Source: an uncultured Actinomycetes bacterium (GTDB taxonomy: Bacteria; Actinomycetota; Acidimicrobiia; Acidimicrobiales; RAAP-2). Taken from it: a stretch of DNA of 33,132 bases. Location of the stretch: the NCBI GenBank assembly GCA_903871335.1, contig CAIQGE010000029.1, forward strand, positions 1 through 33,132. The letters are read 5' to 3'. Shown in pieces: positions 7,801 through 16,899 of the stretch (position 1 is its first letter; every line of letters starts with the position of its first letter). A program made the translations under genes and the position numbers. A model generated the notes under the pieces. It worked only from the letters and a program-made list of their open reading frames with translations, ran no database searches and was not told the DNA's origin.

Positions 7801-7818
7801 CCGTTCCAGCGGGAACGG
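7801..7818 (-). promoter_or_regulatory. Stem-loop in the ffh-rpsP intergenic region
   Basis: CCGTTCC-AGCG-GGAACGG is a perfect 7-bp stem with a 4-base loop, lying about 20-40 bases upstream of the rpsP start and clear of its ribosome-binding site. There is no U-run after it on the minus strand, so a classical intrinsic terminator is unlikely. An mRNA processing or stability element, or an attenuator separating ffh from the ribosomal-protein genes, would fit. Confidence 0.45.
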
Positions 7819-7844
7819 TGGGTTTGACACCCGAGTCGGAAAGT

Positions 7845-9326
7845 TTAGCGTTGTTTGGGAGGGGTAACCCTCCCGCCCTTCTTCTTCTTGTTCTTTCCCC
7901 CTCCCGGCGACGCGGGTGCGGGCGGGCGCAAGGAGGACGCGAGGCCCTCCATGCCGGCGGGCAAGGTGCCCTTCGCGGCTTGGCGGGCGGCCGCGAGGTT
8001 GGCCATTTTTCCCATTCCACCGGGTAATTGGGGCATTCCGCCCCCGGCCATCTGCTTCATCATCTTCTGCATCTCGCCGAATTGCTTGAGCAATTGGTTG
8101 ACCGCGCTCACCGTCGTCCCCGCACCCGTGGCGATGCGCTGACGACGTGAACCGTTGATGATGGCGGGATTCAGGCGCTCCGCGCGCGTCATGGAATGGA
8201 CAATGCCCTCGATCCGGTTGATCTCACGATCATCAATGTTGGCGGCCGCGCTGCGCATTTCCTTGGTCATGCCCGGCATCAGGCGCATGAGTCCCCCGAG
8301 GGAGCCCATCTTTTTGACTTGGGCCATCTGGGCGAGGAAATCATCCAGTGTGAACGTCCCGCTCATCATGCGACCGGCCGATTCGGCCATCACGTCGGCG
8401 TCCATCGTGCGCTCGGCCTCTTCGATGAGCGACAGCACGTCGCCCATGCCGAGGATGCGCGAGGCCATGCGGTCGGGGTGGAACAGGTCGAAGTCCGCCA
8501 GGCGCTCACCCGTCGAGGCGAAGACCACCGGACGGCCGATCACGCCTCGCGCCGACAACACCGCACCACCGCGGGAGTCGTAGTCCAACTTCGTCACGAT
8601 CACGCCCGAGAGTTCCAACGTGTCATGGAAGCTGCGCGCGGTGTGCACCGCGTCCTGACCGGTAACGGCGTCGATCACGAGGAACGTGTAGTGCGGCGTC
8701 GTCGCGTCGCTGATCGCGCGGACCTCCGCCATGAGAGCTTCGTCGATGCTCAACCGACCAGCGGTGTCGATGATGACGACGTCTCGGCCGAGTCTCGTCG
8801 CTTCGGCCACACCGTCACGAGCCACGCGCACGGGGTCACTCGGTTCGCTGTAGACGTCAACGCCCACCTGGGCGGCCAAGACGCGCAATTGTTCGACGGC
8901 GGCGGGCCGCTGCAAGTCGGCGGCAATGAGGTAGGGCTGGCGACCTTGCTGTTTGAACCACGACGCCAATTTCGCCGCTGTCGTCGTCTTTCCCGCACCC
9001 TGCAAACCCGCGAGGAGGACGACGGTCGGGGGCTTGGGCGAATAGGTGACCTTGAGGGCGGAACCACCTAACACTTCGACCAGTTGTTCGTTGACCGCCT
9101 TAATGACCTGTTGGCCGGGCGTCAGCGACTTCGAGAGAACGTCGCCGCTCAGTCGTTCCCGCACGGCGGAGAGGAATCCCCGCACCACCGACAACTCAAC
9201 GTCGGCCTCCAGCAGGGCGGTACGAACATCGTTCAGCGCGGCGTCGAGATCCGCGTCACTTAAGCGCCCCTTGGAGCGAAGAGACGAGCCGAGCCGTTCG
9301 AGACGTTCAGAGAGGGCGTCAAACAT
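7845..9326 (-). CDS. ffh: Signal recognition particle protein Ffh (SRP54)
   Basis: Ffh is the GTPase of the signal recognition particle. With 4.5S RNA it binds signal sequences on the ribosome and delivers them to FtsY. The 493-aa product has the N-terminal helical bundle, the P-loop GLQGAGKTTTAAKL at residues 107-120, the DTAGRLSIDEAL motif near residue 185 and TKLDYDSRGG near residue 245. The methionine-rich M domain follows (about 330-450, including KMMKQMAGGGMPQLPGGMGK), then a Gly/Lys-rich tail. The ATG at 9326 is 18 bases after the ftsY stop, placing receptor and targeting GTPase in one transcript. Confidence 0.98.
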   Translation of the reverse strand: MFDALSERLERLGSSLRSKGRLSDADLDAALNDVRTALLEADVELSVVRGFLSAVRERLSGDVLSKSLTPGQQVIKAVNEQLVEVLGGSALKVTYSPKPPTVVLLAGLQGAGKTTTAAKLASWFKQQGRQPYLIAADLQRPAAVEQLRVLAAQVGVDVYSEPSDPVRVARDGVAEATRLGRDVVIIDTAGRLSIDEALMAEVRAISDATTPHYTFLVIDAVTGQDAVHTARSFHDTLELSGVIVTKLDYDSRGGAVLSARGVIGRPVVFASTGERLADFDLFHPDRMASRILGMGDVLSLIEEAERTMDADVMAESAGRMMSGTFTLDDFLAQMAQVKKMGSLGGLMRLMPGMTKEMRSAAANIDDREINRIEGIVHSMTRAERLNPAIINGSRRQRIATGAGTTVSAVNQLLKQFGEMQKMMKQMAGGGMPQLPGGMGKMANLAAARQAAKGTLPAGMEGLASSLRPPAPASPGGGKNKKKKGGRVTPPKQR

Positions 9327-9344
9327 GGTGACGAAAGGCTACCG

Positions 9345-10406
9345 TCACGCCTCGACGAGGGCGTCAACGAAGGCGTCGGGGTCAAAGGGAATGAGGTCGT
9401 CAGCCCCTTCGCCGACCCCAACCAGCTTGACCGGAATGCCGAGTTCGTGCTGAATCGCGACCACGATTCCCCCGCGCGCCGTGCCGTCCAACTTGGTGAG
9501 GACGATGCCGGTCACGTTCGCGGCCGCCAAGAATTCCTGGGCCTGCGACAATGCGTTCTGTCCGGTGGTGGCGTCCAACACCAGCAGCGTTTCGACGACC
9601 TGACCCGGTTCCCGGTCCGCGACTCGCCGGATTTTGGCGAGTTCGTCCAGCAAATTGGTCGAGGTGACTCGCCGTCCCGCGGTGTCGGCGAGAACGAGAT
9701 CGCTGCTGCGGGCGGCGGCTCGTCCGAGCGCGTCGTGAATCACCGAACCGGGATCGGCACCTTCGGCGGCCCGCACGATGTCCGCCCCGGTGCGCTCAGC
9801 CCACAGCGACAATTGGTCGGCGGCCGCGGCGCGGAACGTATCACCGGCGGCGAGAATCACTCGCTTGCCGGCTCCGATCTCTCGCTGCGCGAGTTTGCCG
9901 ATCGTGGTCGTCTTACCCACGCCGTTGACGCCGACGAAGAGCCAGACGGGCACCCGTCCCTCGTCGGCACTGTCCCGCAACGAACGATCGGCGTCGCCTA
10001 ATTCGCGGCGCAGCGCGGACCGGACAGTCGCGGCCACCCCGTCGGGGGCACCGTTGGTTCGCAGCGACTCAAGGAGGGCCTGGGTCGTCGCGACGCCCAC
10101 GTCACTTCGCAACAGAACCTCTTCCACCACGTCGAGCTGTTCGTCGCTGAGTTCACCCGCGCCGAGGGCTCGCACCCGATCGAAAACGCCGCGAGAGGAT
10201 CCGAGACGTGAGGCGAGGCCGGGCTCGTCCGCATCTTCCAACGTCGGGCGGGCCTCGGGTTCCTCCACGAGGATCTCGGGCATCGCCGCACGCGGCGGCG
10301 CCACCACGGGCACGAACTGCCGCCGACGTCGGCGTCGCGTTTGGATGAGGACCGCGATTAGGCCGAGGGCGAGAACGACCCCCAGAATGATGAGCGCGAG
10401 CGTCAC
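9345..10406 (-). CDS. ftsY: Signal recognition particle receptor FtsY
   Basis: FtsY is the membrane-associated GTPase that docks the SRP-ribosome complex at the translocon. The 353-aa product starts with a hydrophobic segment (about residues 3-21, LALIILGVVLALGLIAVLI) followed by a run of Arg, so this form is anchored by a true N-terminal membrane helix, as in several actinobacteria. A short acidic A-domain follows, then the NG domain with P-loop GVNGVGKTTTIGKL at 159-172, a DTAGRR motif, and TKLDGTARGG near residue 311. The GTG start shares GTGA with the smc stop. Confidence 0.97.
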   Translation of the reverse strand: MTLALIILGVVLALGLIAVLIQTRRRRRRQFVPVVAPPRAAMPEILVEEPEARPTLEDADEPGLASRLGSSRGVFDRVRALGAGELSDEQLDVVEEVLLRSDVGVATTQALLESLRTNGAPDGVAATVRSALRRELGDADRSLRDSADEGRVPVWLFVGVNGVGKTTTIGKLAQREIGAGKRVILAAGDTFRAAAADQLSLWAERTGADIVRAAEGADPGSVIHDALGRAAARSSDLVLADTAGRRVTSTNLLDELAKIRRVADREPGQVVETLLVLDATTGQNALSQAQEFLAAANVTGIVLTKLDGTARGGIVVAIQHELGIPVKLVGVGEGADDLIPFDPDAFVDALVEA

Positions 10407-13400
10407 GCCGAAGCCTCCGGCGCCGCGACTTCAACCGCGGTCTTCTTCACGCGCTGGGAGACCACCTTGGAAGATCCGCCCGGCGCCATGGTTACGCCGT
10501 AGAGAGCGTCGGCTGATTCCATCGTGCGCTTTTGGTGCGTCACGATCAACAGCTGGGCCTCGTAGCGGAACTCCTCGACGAGCGACAAGAAGCGTTGCAA
10601 GTTCACGTCGTCGAGCGCCGCTTCGACCTCGTCCATCATGTAGAACGGCGACGGTCGCGAGCGGAAGACGGCGAAGAGAAACGCGAGAGCCGCCATGGAC
10701 CGCTCTCCACCGGAGAGCAACGACACACGACGAACGTTGCGACCCATGGGACGCACTTCGATTTCCACGCCCGTATTCAACGGGTCGTCGGGCTCGGTGA
10801 GAATTAGTCGGCCCTGGCCCCCGGGGAACAGCATCCCAATGAGAGTGGAGAAATGCTCATTGACGTCCGCGACGGCCGCGGAGAACGTCGTCATGATTTC
10901 TTCGTCCAGCGCGCGCAAGATTTCCTGGAGTTCACGTCGGGCCACACGAACGTCGGACACCTGAGCGTCCAGTTCCTTGTAGCGCTCCTCGAGGGCGGTC
11001 AGTTCTTCGAGCGCCAACGGGTTAATGGGGCCGAGCGAGGTAATGCGTGCTTCGAGTTCGGCGAGTCGCTGCTCGATGGTCACACCCTCGGGCAACTCGG
11101 GAGCTGCCGCGTCGGCGATGGCGTGTGGTTCTTCGGCGAGATCGCGGCGAATGGCGTCGTGCAGGTTATTCACGCGCACGACAATCTCGGCTTGTTCGAT
11201 CTCGTAACGGCGCGCGGATTCGGAGACCTCCGTCAGTCGCGCCTCGGCCGCAGCGCGCTGACGACGAAGTGTTTCGAGTCGCTCGGCACCCGCACGAGAG
11301 GTTTCGAGTTGCTCACGGTACGTGGACTCGAGGGCCTCCTGGGCGACGGCAATGTCGTCGGCGGCGCTGTGCACGAGCGCGGCGAGACGGCCGAGCGCGG
11401 ACAGATCAAACTCGATCTTCTCGCGTCGGGTCGCGGCCTCGGCACGCTCGGCGCTGTGGCCTTCGAGTCGAGCTTCGACTTCCACTCGGCGTTGCTCGAT
11501 CAGTCGACGACGCTCCCCAAACTCCGCCTCGCGTCGAGAGAGCGCCGTGGCCAGCGCGCGCACTTGCTGCCGGTGCGCTTCCAACGTCTCGAGGGCCTCG
11601 GCCGCCCACATGGCTCGCTGGTCCGCTTCGGCGACGACGCGTTCGAGGTCCGGGATGGCGACCCGGCGTTCGCTGAGTTCCGCGTCCAGGTCGCTCAAAG
11701 TGGCCGACAAGGTCGCGCGCTCGGCCTCGAGCGTCGCGAGAGTGTCCGTGAGTTCCGCTAGTTGGCTGTTGCCCCGCTCGGTCTCACGCCGCAGGCGGTC
11801 GAGTTCGGCCTCGGCCCGCGCCAACTGGTTGGTTTCGTTGTTGAGGGCAGAGCGGGCCGCGACAGCGGCCGCGTCGGCGTCGCGACGCTGCGCGCTCGCC
11901 GGATCCACGGCGGCGGCGGCGGTGGCGGCGGCACGTTGCGCTTCTTCCACCGTCGATCTCGTCACCACCGCGCGACCCGACGTCACGCGCCATCCCGTGG
12001 AGGCGAAACGGTCGCCCTCGCGGGTCACGATGATGAGATCAGGATTCGCGGCCGCAATCTCAATACCGGACTCCCAGTCACTGGCGACGAACGAGCGAGC
12101 GAAGAGGGCGTCGAGCACCTTGCCCACGTGCGCGGGTGTGCCCGGCCGGGCTTGGACCAAGGACCGCAGGGCCACGCAACCCGCGGGTGTCGCCGGCACG
12201 GTGGCCGTCTCGTCGAAGGCGGGCAGAACCAAACCGGCCCCGCCCTCTCGACGCAACGTCTCGAGCGCGTGGTGCGCCGAGCGACGACCGTCGACGACGA
12301 CGGCGCTCACGGCGGCTCCGGCCGCGGACTCGACGGCCGCCTCGGCGCCCGCGTCCACATCGATGAGTTCGAGGAAGGAACCCAGGACGCCGTCCAAGTT
12401 CGCAATGAGGGCGCGTGATCCGGCCCCCGAGAATTCCTCGAGAGCTCGCGCGAGTGCTTCGGCGCGTGCCTGGGTGCGCGCGGCGACGTCCGTCACTTCA
12501 CGCAACGCGGATTCGGCGGCGCTGCGGGCTTCTTCTGCCCGCAGGGACGCGTTCTCGGCGTCGGCGCGAGCGTCGCGGCGACGTGCCACGTCACTCTCGG
12601 CGGTGGCGAGGGACGCGACCGCACCGTCGCGCTTGGCGAGAGTGTCGGCGTGACGGCGCTCGCTGGCCGCGACCCGCTCCCCCGCTTTTTCCAACGCGGA
12701 ACGAGCGCTACTCACCGAACGCTCGAGTAACGCGATGCGCTCGCGAGCCGCGCGCAACTCACTCTCGGCGTTCTGCGTACCCACGTCGCCCCAGGTCGCG
12801 AGATACTGCGCTTCGGCTTCGTCGAGTGCTGCTTCCGCGGCGACGAGTTCAGTGCGCTTCTCGCTCAGTTCTCGTTCATCGAGGTCGAGCTCGGCGAGGT
12901 CGCTCGCGAGTTTGGCCGCGTCGGCTTCCAACGTGGCGATCACGTTCTCGTCGGCCGAGGCCGCGAGAGCGGCCCGCAGTGACCGCTGGCGTTCGGCGAT
13001 GAGCGACTCGGTGCCCTTCGCGCGTTCGGCCAGTCCCTGCAGTTGACCGAGGGTGGAGGCAAGAAGTTCTTCTCGACGCGACGCCACTTCCGCGGCCGCC
13101 GTCGTGGCTTGAGCGTCGAGAGTCACTAGTTCGTGGCGCAACTCTCGCTCGCGTTGCGCCGCCGCCCGCAACTCGGTGTCGAGTTCGCGCTGACGAGCGG
13201 TGTAGGTCGCTAGTTGATCGGCGAAGTAGTAGCGCCGCGTCGCACGTAGATCGGATTCCACGTCCGCAAAGCTGCGCGCGGCGACCGCTTGACGTTCCAG
13301 CGGACGCATCTGGCGGCGAACTTCACGAACGAGGTCACCGAGACGTTCCAAATTCTCTTGCGTCGTGGCCAAGCGACGCTCGGCGCGTTCCTTGCGTCGG

Positions 13401-13912
13401 CGGTGCTTCAGAACGCCGGCGGCCTCTTCAATCACCGCGCGGCGGTCCTCGGAGCGAGAATTGAGCACGGAGTCCAACTGACCCTGACCAATGATCATGT
13501 GCTGTTGGCGGCCGACGCCGGAGTCGCTCAGTAGTTCCTGGACGTCGAGGAGGCGACACGGGGTGCCGTTGATCGCGTATTCCGACTCACCACTGCGAAA
13601 CAGAGTGCGCGAGATCGTCACTTCCGCACCGTCGACGGGCAATTTGCCCGAGGCGTTATCGAGAGTGAGGGAGACCTCGGCGCGTCCGAGGGCCGCCCGG
13701 TTCGCGGTGCCCACGAAAATGACGTCCTCCATCTTCGCGCTGCGCAGAGCTCGCGTCGACTGCGCGCCTAGCACCCACGTGACGGCGTCGACGACGTTGG
13801 ATTTCCCGGATCCGTTGGGTCCCACCACCGCGGTCACGCCCGGTTCGAACTCCAGGGTGGTCGCGTCGGCGAAGGACTTGAAACCCTTCATGGTCAGTCG
13901 CTTCAGAAACAT
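10403..13912 (-). CDS. smc: Chromosome segregation protein SMC
   Basis: SMC is the ATPase core of the bacterial condensin that loops and segregates DNA, working with ScpA and ScpB (not in this window). The 1169-aa product has the Walker A motif GPNGSGKS at 31-38. A long coiled coil is interrupted by a hinge at about residues 500-650 (with GVLGSFLELIDVDAGAE). The C-terminal ABC signature LSGGERSMAALAFLF is followed by Walker B FYMMDEVEAALDD. The ATG at 13912 (MFLKRLTMKGFKSFAD) matches the universal SMC N-terminus. A TAGCGT hexamer ends 7 bases upstream, hinting at a leaderless promoter of its own inside the cluster. Confidence 0.98.
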   Translation of the reverse strand: MFLKRLTMKGFKSFADATTLEFEPGVTAVVGPNGSGKSNVVDAVTWVLGAQSTRALRSAKMEDVIFVGTANRAALGRAEVSLTLDNASGKLPVDGAEVTISRTLFRSGESEYAINGTPCRLLDVQELLSDSGVGRQQHMIIGQGQLDSVLNSRSEDRRAVIEEAAGVLKHRRRKERAERRLATTQENLERLGDLVREVRRQMRPLERQAVAARSFADVESDLRATRRYYFADQLATYTARQRELDTELRAAAQRERELRHELVTLDAQATTAAAEVASRREELLASTLGQLQGLAERAKGTESLIAERQRSLRAALAASADENVIATLEADAAKLASDLAELDLDERELSEKRTELVAAEAALDEAEAQYLATWGDVGTQNAESELRAARERIALLERSVSSARSALEKAGERVAASERRHADTLAKRDGAVASLATAESDVARRRDARADAENASLRAEEARSAAESALREVTDVAARTQARAEALARALEEFSGAGSRALIANLDGVLGSFLELIDVDAGAEAAVESAAGAAVSAVVVDGRRSAHHALETLRREGGAGLVLPAFDETATVPATPAGCVALRSLVQARPGTPAHVGKVLDALFARSFVASDWESGIEIAAANPDLIIVTREGDRFASTGWRVTSGRAVVTRSTVEEAQRAAATAAAAVDPASAQRRDADAAAVAARSALNNETNQLARAEAELDRLRRETERGNSQLAELTDTLATLEAERATLSATLSDLDAELSERRVAIPDLERVVAEADQRAMWAAEALETLEAHRQQVRALATALSRREAEFGERRRLIEQRRVEVEARLEGHSAERAEAATRREKIEFDLSALGRLAALVHSAADDIAVAQEALESTYREQLETSRAGAERLETLRRQRAAAEARLTEVSESARRYEIEQAEIVVRVNNLHDAIRRDLAEEPHAIADAAAPELPEGVTIEQRLAELEARITSLGPINPLALEELTALEERYKELDAQVSDVRVARRELQEILRALDEEIMTTFSAAVADVNEHFSTLIGMLFPGGQGRLILTEPDDPLNTGVEIEVRPMGRNVRRVSLLSGGERSMAALAFLFAVFRSRPSPFYMMDEVEAALDDVNLQRFLSLVEEFRYEAQLLIVTHQKRTMESADALYGVTMAPGGSSKVVSQRVKKTAVEVAAPEASA

Positions 13913-13919
13913 CGGTTCG

Positions 13920-13925
13920 ACGCTA
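13920..13925 (-). promoter_or_regulatory. Candidate -10 element of a leaderless smc promoter
   Basis: TAGCGT on the minus strand fits the actinobacterial -10 pattern TANNNT and lies 7 bases before the smc ATG, so transcription would begin at or near the start codon. No ribosome-binding site is visible before this ATG. Similar TAGCNT hexamers precede the YloV/FakA-like gene and lepB. No convincing -35 was found. Confidence 0.35.
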
Positions 13926-13943
13926 GCAATATTGGGGACCACA

Positions 13944-13968
13944 CCCCCACGAGACTCTGCCGTGGAGG
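13944..13968 (-). promoter_or_regulatory. Stem-loop between mutM and smc
   Basis: On the minus strand CCTCCACG and CGTGGGGG flank a 9-base loop, giving an 8-bp stem with one G-U pair, in the 80-base gap between the mutM stop and the smc start. No U-run follows, so a factor-independent terminator is not supported. It could reduce read-through into smc or affect transcript stability. Confidence 0.3.
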
Positions 13969-13992
13969 CACCCGTTCAGGGCGAGGTCGCTC

Positions 13993-14895
13993 CTAGTTCT
14001 GACACTTTGCGCAAAAGAACGTTGATCGCTGGCGGACCGTCACTCGCTGAATCGGGGCTCGGCACTGCGTGCACGGAAGGCCCTCGCGGTTGTAGACGCG
14101 GTGAAAGTTCTGGTATTCCCCGGGGTTGCCGTCGGGATCGACAAACTGCTCATCGTCGAGCGTGGACCCGTGGTGTTTGATGGCGTCGGCTAATACCTCG
14201 GTCATCGCGCGATGAAGTCGACGGATTTCGATGGTCGAGAGTGTCTCGGCCGAACGGTCGTAACGGATACCCGCGTCGAAAAGGATCTCGTCGGCGTAGA
14301 TATTGCCTATCCCGCAGATGATGTCCTGATCGGTGATGACGCCCTTCATGATGGTGGTACGCGAACGAACAATGGCCGCCAAGCGATCCCAGCCAATCTG
14401 ATCCTCGAGCGGGTCGATACCCAGGTGCGCCAGTTCGGGCACCTGGGCGCGCAGGGCCAGTCCGTCGCCGCCGACGGACAGCCGAGCGAACTTCGACATC
14501 TCGAGCGCGACGCCCTCGGCCAAGGGCTCGGAGACGAAGAATTCGCCGAAGGTGCGCGGGTCCACGAAGCGCAACTCGGGTCCTTGCGTGAAGGTAAACA
14601 CGACGTGCGTGTGCTTCGGTTTGGGATCCTTGGCGTTTTTGGCCTTGAGCAATTGCCCGCTCATCCCCAAGTGCCCCACCATCTTCGTGCCGTCATCGAA
14701 TCCGAAAATCAGGTACTTCCCGAGTCGCGCGACGTTCTTGATCGTGCGACCTTCGACCTTGGCGCGAAAGTCTTTCGGCGCCTTGTGACGCCGCACGGCG
14801 CGGCCATTGGTGACGGCCACCGTCTTGATCTTCTTTCCGACAAAGTCACGCGCCAGCGAGCTGCGGACCGTTTCTACTTCCGGTAATTCAGGCAT
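13993..14895 (-). CDS. mutM: Formamidopyrimidine-DNA glycosylase
   Basis: MutM (Fpg) removes 8-oxoguanine and ring-opened purines from DNA and nicks the strand by beta/delta elimination. The 300-aa product begins MPELPEVETV, where the processed N-terminal Pro is the catalytic nucleophile and Glu the partner. Lys in HLGMSGQLLK, the helix-two-turn-helix region around the middle, and a C-terminal zinc finger (two CxxC pairs, the last in FFCAKCQN) complete the family set. GGGAGGG lies upstream of the ATG at 14895; the longer open frame upstream overlaps rnc. The start overlaps the end of rnc by 8 bases. Confidence 0.97.
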   Translation of the reverse strand: MPELPEVETVRSSLARDFVGKKIKTVAVTNGRAVRRHKAPKDFRAKVEGRTIKNVARLGKYLIFGFDDGTKMVGHLGMSGQLLKAKNAKDPKPKHTHVVFTFTQGPELRFVDPRTFGEFFVSEPLAEGVALEMSKFARLSVGGDGLALRAQVPELAHLGIDPLEDQIGWDRLAAIVRSRTTIMKGVITDQDIICGIGNIYADEILFDAGIRYDRSAETLSTIEIRRLHRAMTEVLADAIKHHGSTLDDEQFVDPDGNPGEYQNFHRVYNREGLPCTQCRAPIQRVTVRQRSTFFCAKCQN

Positions 14896-15577
14896 CGTTG
14901 CGTCCCTCCCACGCCGCGAGCGCGGCCGCCACTTCGGCCGCTTTCTTGGACCGACCATTCCCCGTGCCGGCGAGGACGCCGTTCACGAAGACCTGGGCGG
15001 CAAAGAGCGTGGCGTGCGACGGACCCTCGCCGTCGACGCGGTACGTGGGCGCCCCGAGACCGCGGGCTTCGGCCCACTGGCGCAAACGGGACTTGGGATC
15101 CACCTCGTCGGGTGTCGCGGCGGCGTCGCGCAACGCGTCTCCCAGTTCACCCAGGACAAAATCACGCGCCGCGTCGTAGCCCCGATCGAGGTACACGGCG
15201 GCGACCAGCGCCTCGAAGGTGTCCGCTAACTGCGAGGGCCGAAACGCGCCCTGAGACTTCTGTTCGCCCCGCCCGAGCAGCACGGCGTGCGCCACTCCGA
15301 GTCGTTCCGCGGCCTCGGCCAGCGTCGCCTCATTGACGACCTTGGAGCGCGCGAGCGAACCCGTTCCTTGGTCGAGGCTCGGGTAGTCCCGAATGATGGC
15401 GTCCGTCACGACGAGATCAACGACGGCGTCGCCGAGGAACTCGAGACGTTCATTGGACGTCACGCCGTGTTCGGCCGCGTAACTCGAATGCGTCAGCGCG
15501 GTGCGCAGTAGGGGCGCGTCACTCGCGAGCCCCAAGTGACGCGCTAACGCGTCGGTCGCAGAGAGCAGATCGCTCAC
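14888..15577 (-). CDS. rnc: Ribonuclease III
   Basis: RNase III cleaves double-stranded RNA, for example in rRNA precursor processing. The 229-aa product contains the catalytic signature ERLEFLGDAVV at residues 43-53 with the metal-binding Glu and Asp. A second acidic cluster appears in ADTFEALVAAVYLDRG, and a C-terminal double-stranded RNA-binding domain (about 155-225) includes GAPTYRVDGEGPSHATLF. The start is a GTG preceded by AAGGGG, which itself overlaps the acpP stop codon, so the gene is read together with acpP. The plsX-acpP-rnc order is widely conserved. Confidence 0.97.
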   Translation of the reverse strand: MSDLLSATDALARHLGLASDAPLLRTALTHSSYAAEHGVTSNERLEFLGDAVVDLVVTDAIIRDYPSLDQGTGSLARSKVVNEATLAEAAERLGVAHAVLLGRGEQKSQGAFRPSQLADTFEALVAAVYLDRGYDAARDFVLGELGDALRDAAATPDEVDPKSRLRQWAEARGLGAPTYRVDGEGPSHATLFAAQVFVNGVLAGTGNGRSKKAAEVAAALAAWEGRNDA

Positions 15578-15584
15578 GAACCCC

Positions 15585-15851
15585 TTAGGCGGCCTGCAGC
15601 TTGGCGGCCACGTAATCCACGGCCAAGCGGACCGAGGTCAGGTCTTCGAGGTCTTCGTCGTCAATGTGGAAACCTTCGGATTCCTTGGCGAGGGATTCCT
15701 CGAGCGCTTCAACGAGTTCAATCAGCGCGAGTGAGTCGGCGCCGAGATCGGCGAAGGTGGCGTCTTCGATGATGTCGCTCGGCGACTTCTCCAAGATTTC
15801 ACCCAATTGGGTTTGAACGAGACTCAAAATGTCGGAACGACTCACGGACAT
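15585..15851 (-). CDS. acpP: Acyl carrier protein
   Basis: ACP carries growing acyl chains on a phosphopantetheine arm during fatty-acid synthesis. The 88-aa acidic product has the attachment motif DLGADSLALIE with the modified Ser at position 40 and the usual four-helix pattern. The ATG at 15851 is preceded by AAGGGAG at 5-base spacing; a start 18 bases further upstream is in frame but would overlap this site. The internal segment ESEGFHIDDEDLEDL makes the loop before helix 3 slightly longer than in E. coli ACP. It lies between plsX and rnc. Confidence 0.94.
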   Translation of the reverse strand: MSVSRSDILSLVQTQLGEILEKSPSDIIEDATFADLGADSLALIELVEALEESLAKESEGFHIDDEDLEDLTSVRLAVDYVAAKLQAA

Positions 15852-15911
15852 GGCTGCTCCCTTGCTCACCGGTCGCCCAAGACTACTGATCCGGTAGGGA
15901 TTCCTGCGCGA

Positions 15912-16898
15912 TTATGCAGTTTGATCAGGGCGAATGGTGGTCCGTAGGGTGTCCACGACCCCCGCGTCGGCGAGTTCGGCGCCCTGTTTCAGAGCATTCA
16001 TGATGGCCGTGGCGTTGGACGATCCGTGAGAAATGATGCAGATGCCGTCGAGACCGAGCAGCATCGCGCCCCCGTAGGTATCGGGCGACAGCTGGCCCGC
16101 GAGGGGCAGGAGGTGAGGAAACAAGACGTCACCGGCCGCTCGAGTGTCCTCGTTGGTCGCAATGACCTCGAGCAGCATCTTGAGAATGAACTTCAAGGAA
16201 CCCTCGAGGGTCTTGAGCGCGACGTTTCCGGTGAACCCGTCGGTTATGACCACGTCCACGGGTGAAGGAATCAAGTCGCGTCCCTCGACATTGCCCACGA
16301 AATTGATGCCGTCGAGTGCGGTGAGGAGCTTGAAGGCTTCCTTGCCCGCGGGCGATCCCTTGGTCGGTTCCTCGCCATTGGCCAACAGGGCCACGGAGGG
16401 TCGTTCAATGCCGTAACGCGTTTTTGAGAACGCGCTCGCCATCTGGGCGAATTGCACGAGCATCTCGGGGGTGCATTCAGTATTGGCCCCCGCGTCGGCC
16501 ATCACGGTCGGCGCACGACCCGGATTCGGCAGAGGTGTTGCGATACACGGCCGTACGACACCCGGCAGGCGTCCCATGCGAAACAACGCCGAGGCCATGG
16601 TGGCACCGGTATTGCCGGCGGAGACCATGGCGCTCGCCTGGCCGTCGCGAACGAGCTCCGCGGAGCGAACGAGGGACGAGTCTTTCTTTTTGCGCACACT
16701 GGCCCCGGGATCGTCATCCATCGCGATGACTTCCGTGCAGGGCACGACCTCGAGTCCTTGGGGGTCACCAATGAGTTCGGGTGGACCGACCAGTACGACG
16801 TGCAGTCCCAGTTCGTCCACGGCCCGTCGGGCACCGGTGACAATCTCACCGGGGGCGAGATCACCGCCCATCGCGTCAAGAGCGATGGGAAGGGTCAA
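15912..16898 (-). CDS. plsX: Phosphate acyltransferase PlsX
   Basis: PlsX makes acyl-phosphate from acyl-ACP for the first step of phospholipid synthesis. The 328-aa product has the family N-terminus LTLPIALDAMGGDLAPGEIV, the block AMVSAGNTGATMASALFRMG, and VVITDGFTGNVALKTLEG. I chose the TTG at 16898, one base after the rpmF stop. The frame stays open far upstream, but that part runs across rpmF and yceD in the wrong frame and carries no similarity. The neighbouring acpP gene and the upstream FakA-like gene fit a lipid-precursor role. Confidence 0.93.
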   Translation of the reverse strand: MTLPIALDAMGGDLAPGEIVTGARRAVDELGLHVVLVGPPELIGDPQGLEVVPCTEVIAMDDDPGASVRKKKDSSLVRSAELVRDGQASAMVSAGNTGATMASALFRMGRLPGVVRPCIATPLPNPGRAPTVMADAGANTECTPEMLVQFAQMASAFSKTRYGIERPSVALLANGEEPTKGSPAGKEAFKLLTALDGINFVGNVEGRDLIPSPVDVVITDGFTGNVALKTLEGSLKFILKMLLEVIATNEDTRAAGDVLFPHLLPLAGQLSPDTYGGAMLLGLDGICIISHGSSNATAIMNALKQGAELADAGVVDTLRTTIRPDQTA

Positions 16899-16899
16899 C

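Noticed and set aside
11322-12653. A 443-codon plus-strand frame inside smc
   Set aside because: It lies antisense to the SMC coiled coil and gives a Ser/Ala/Arg-rich product without domains; it is a shadow of skewed codon use.
15852-15911. Possible regulatory fold between plsX and acpP (TCCCT...AGGGA around CCGG...CCGG)
   Set aside because: The arms are short with a large loop and mismatches; not better than chance at this base composition.
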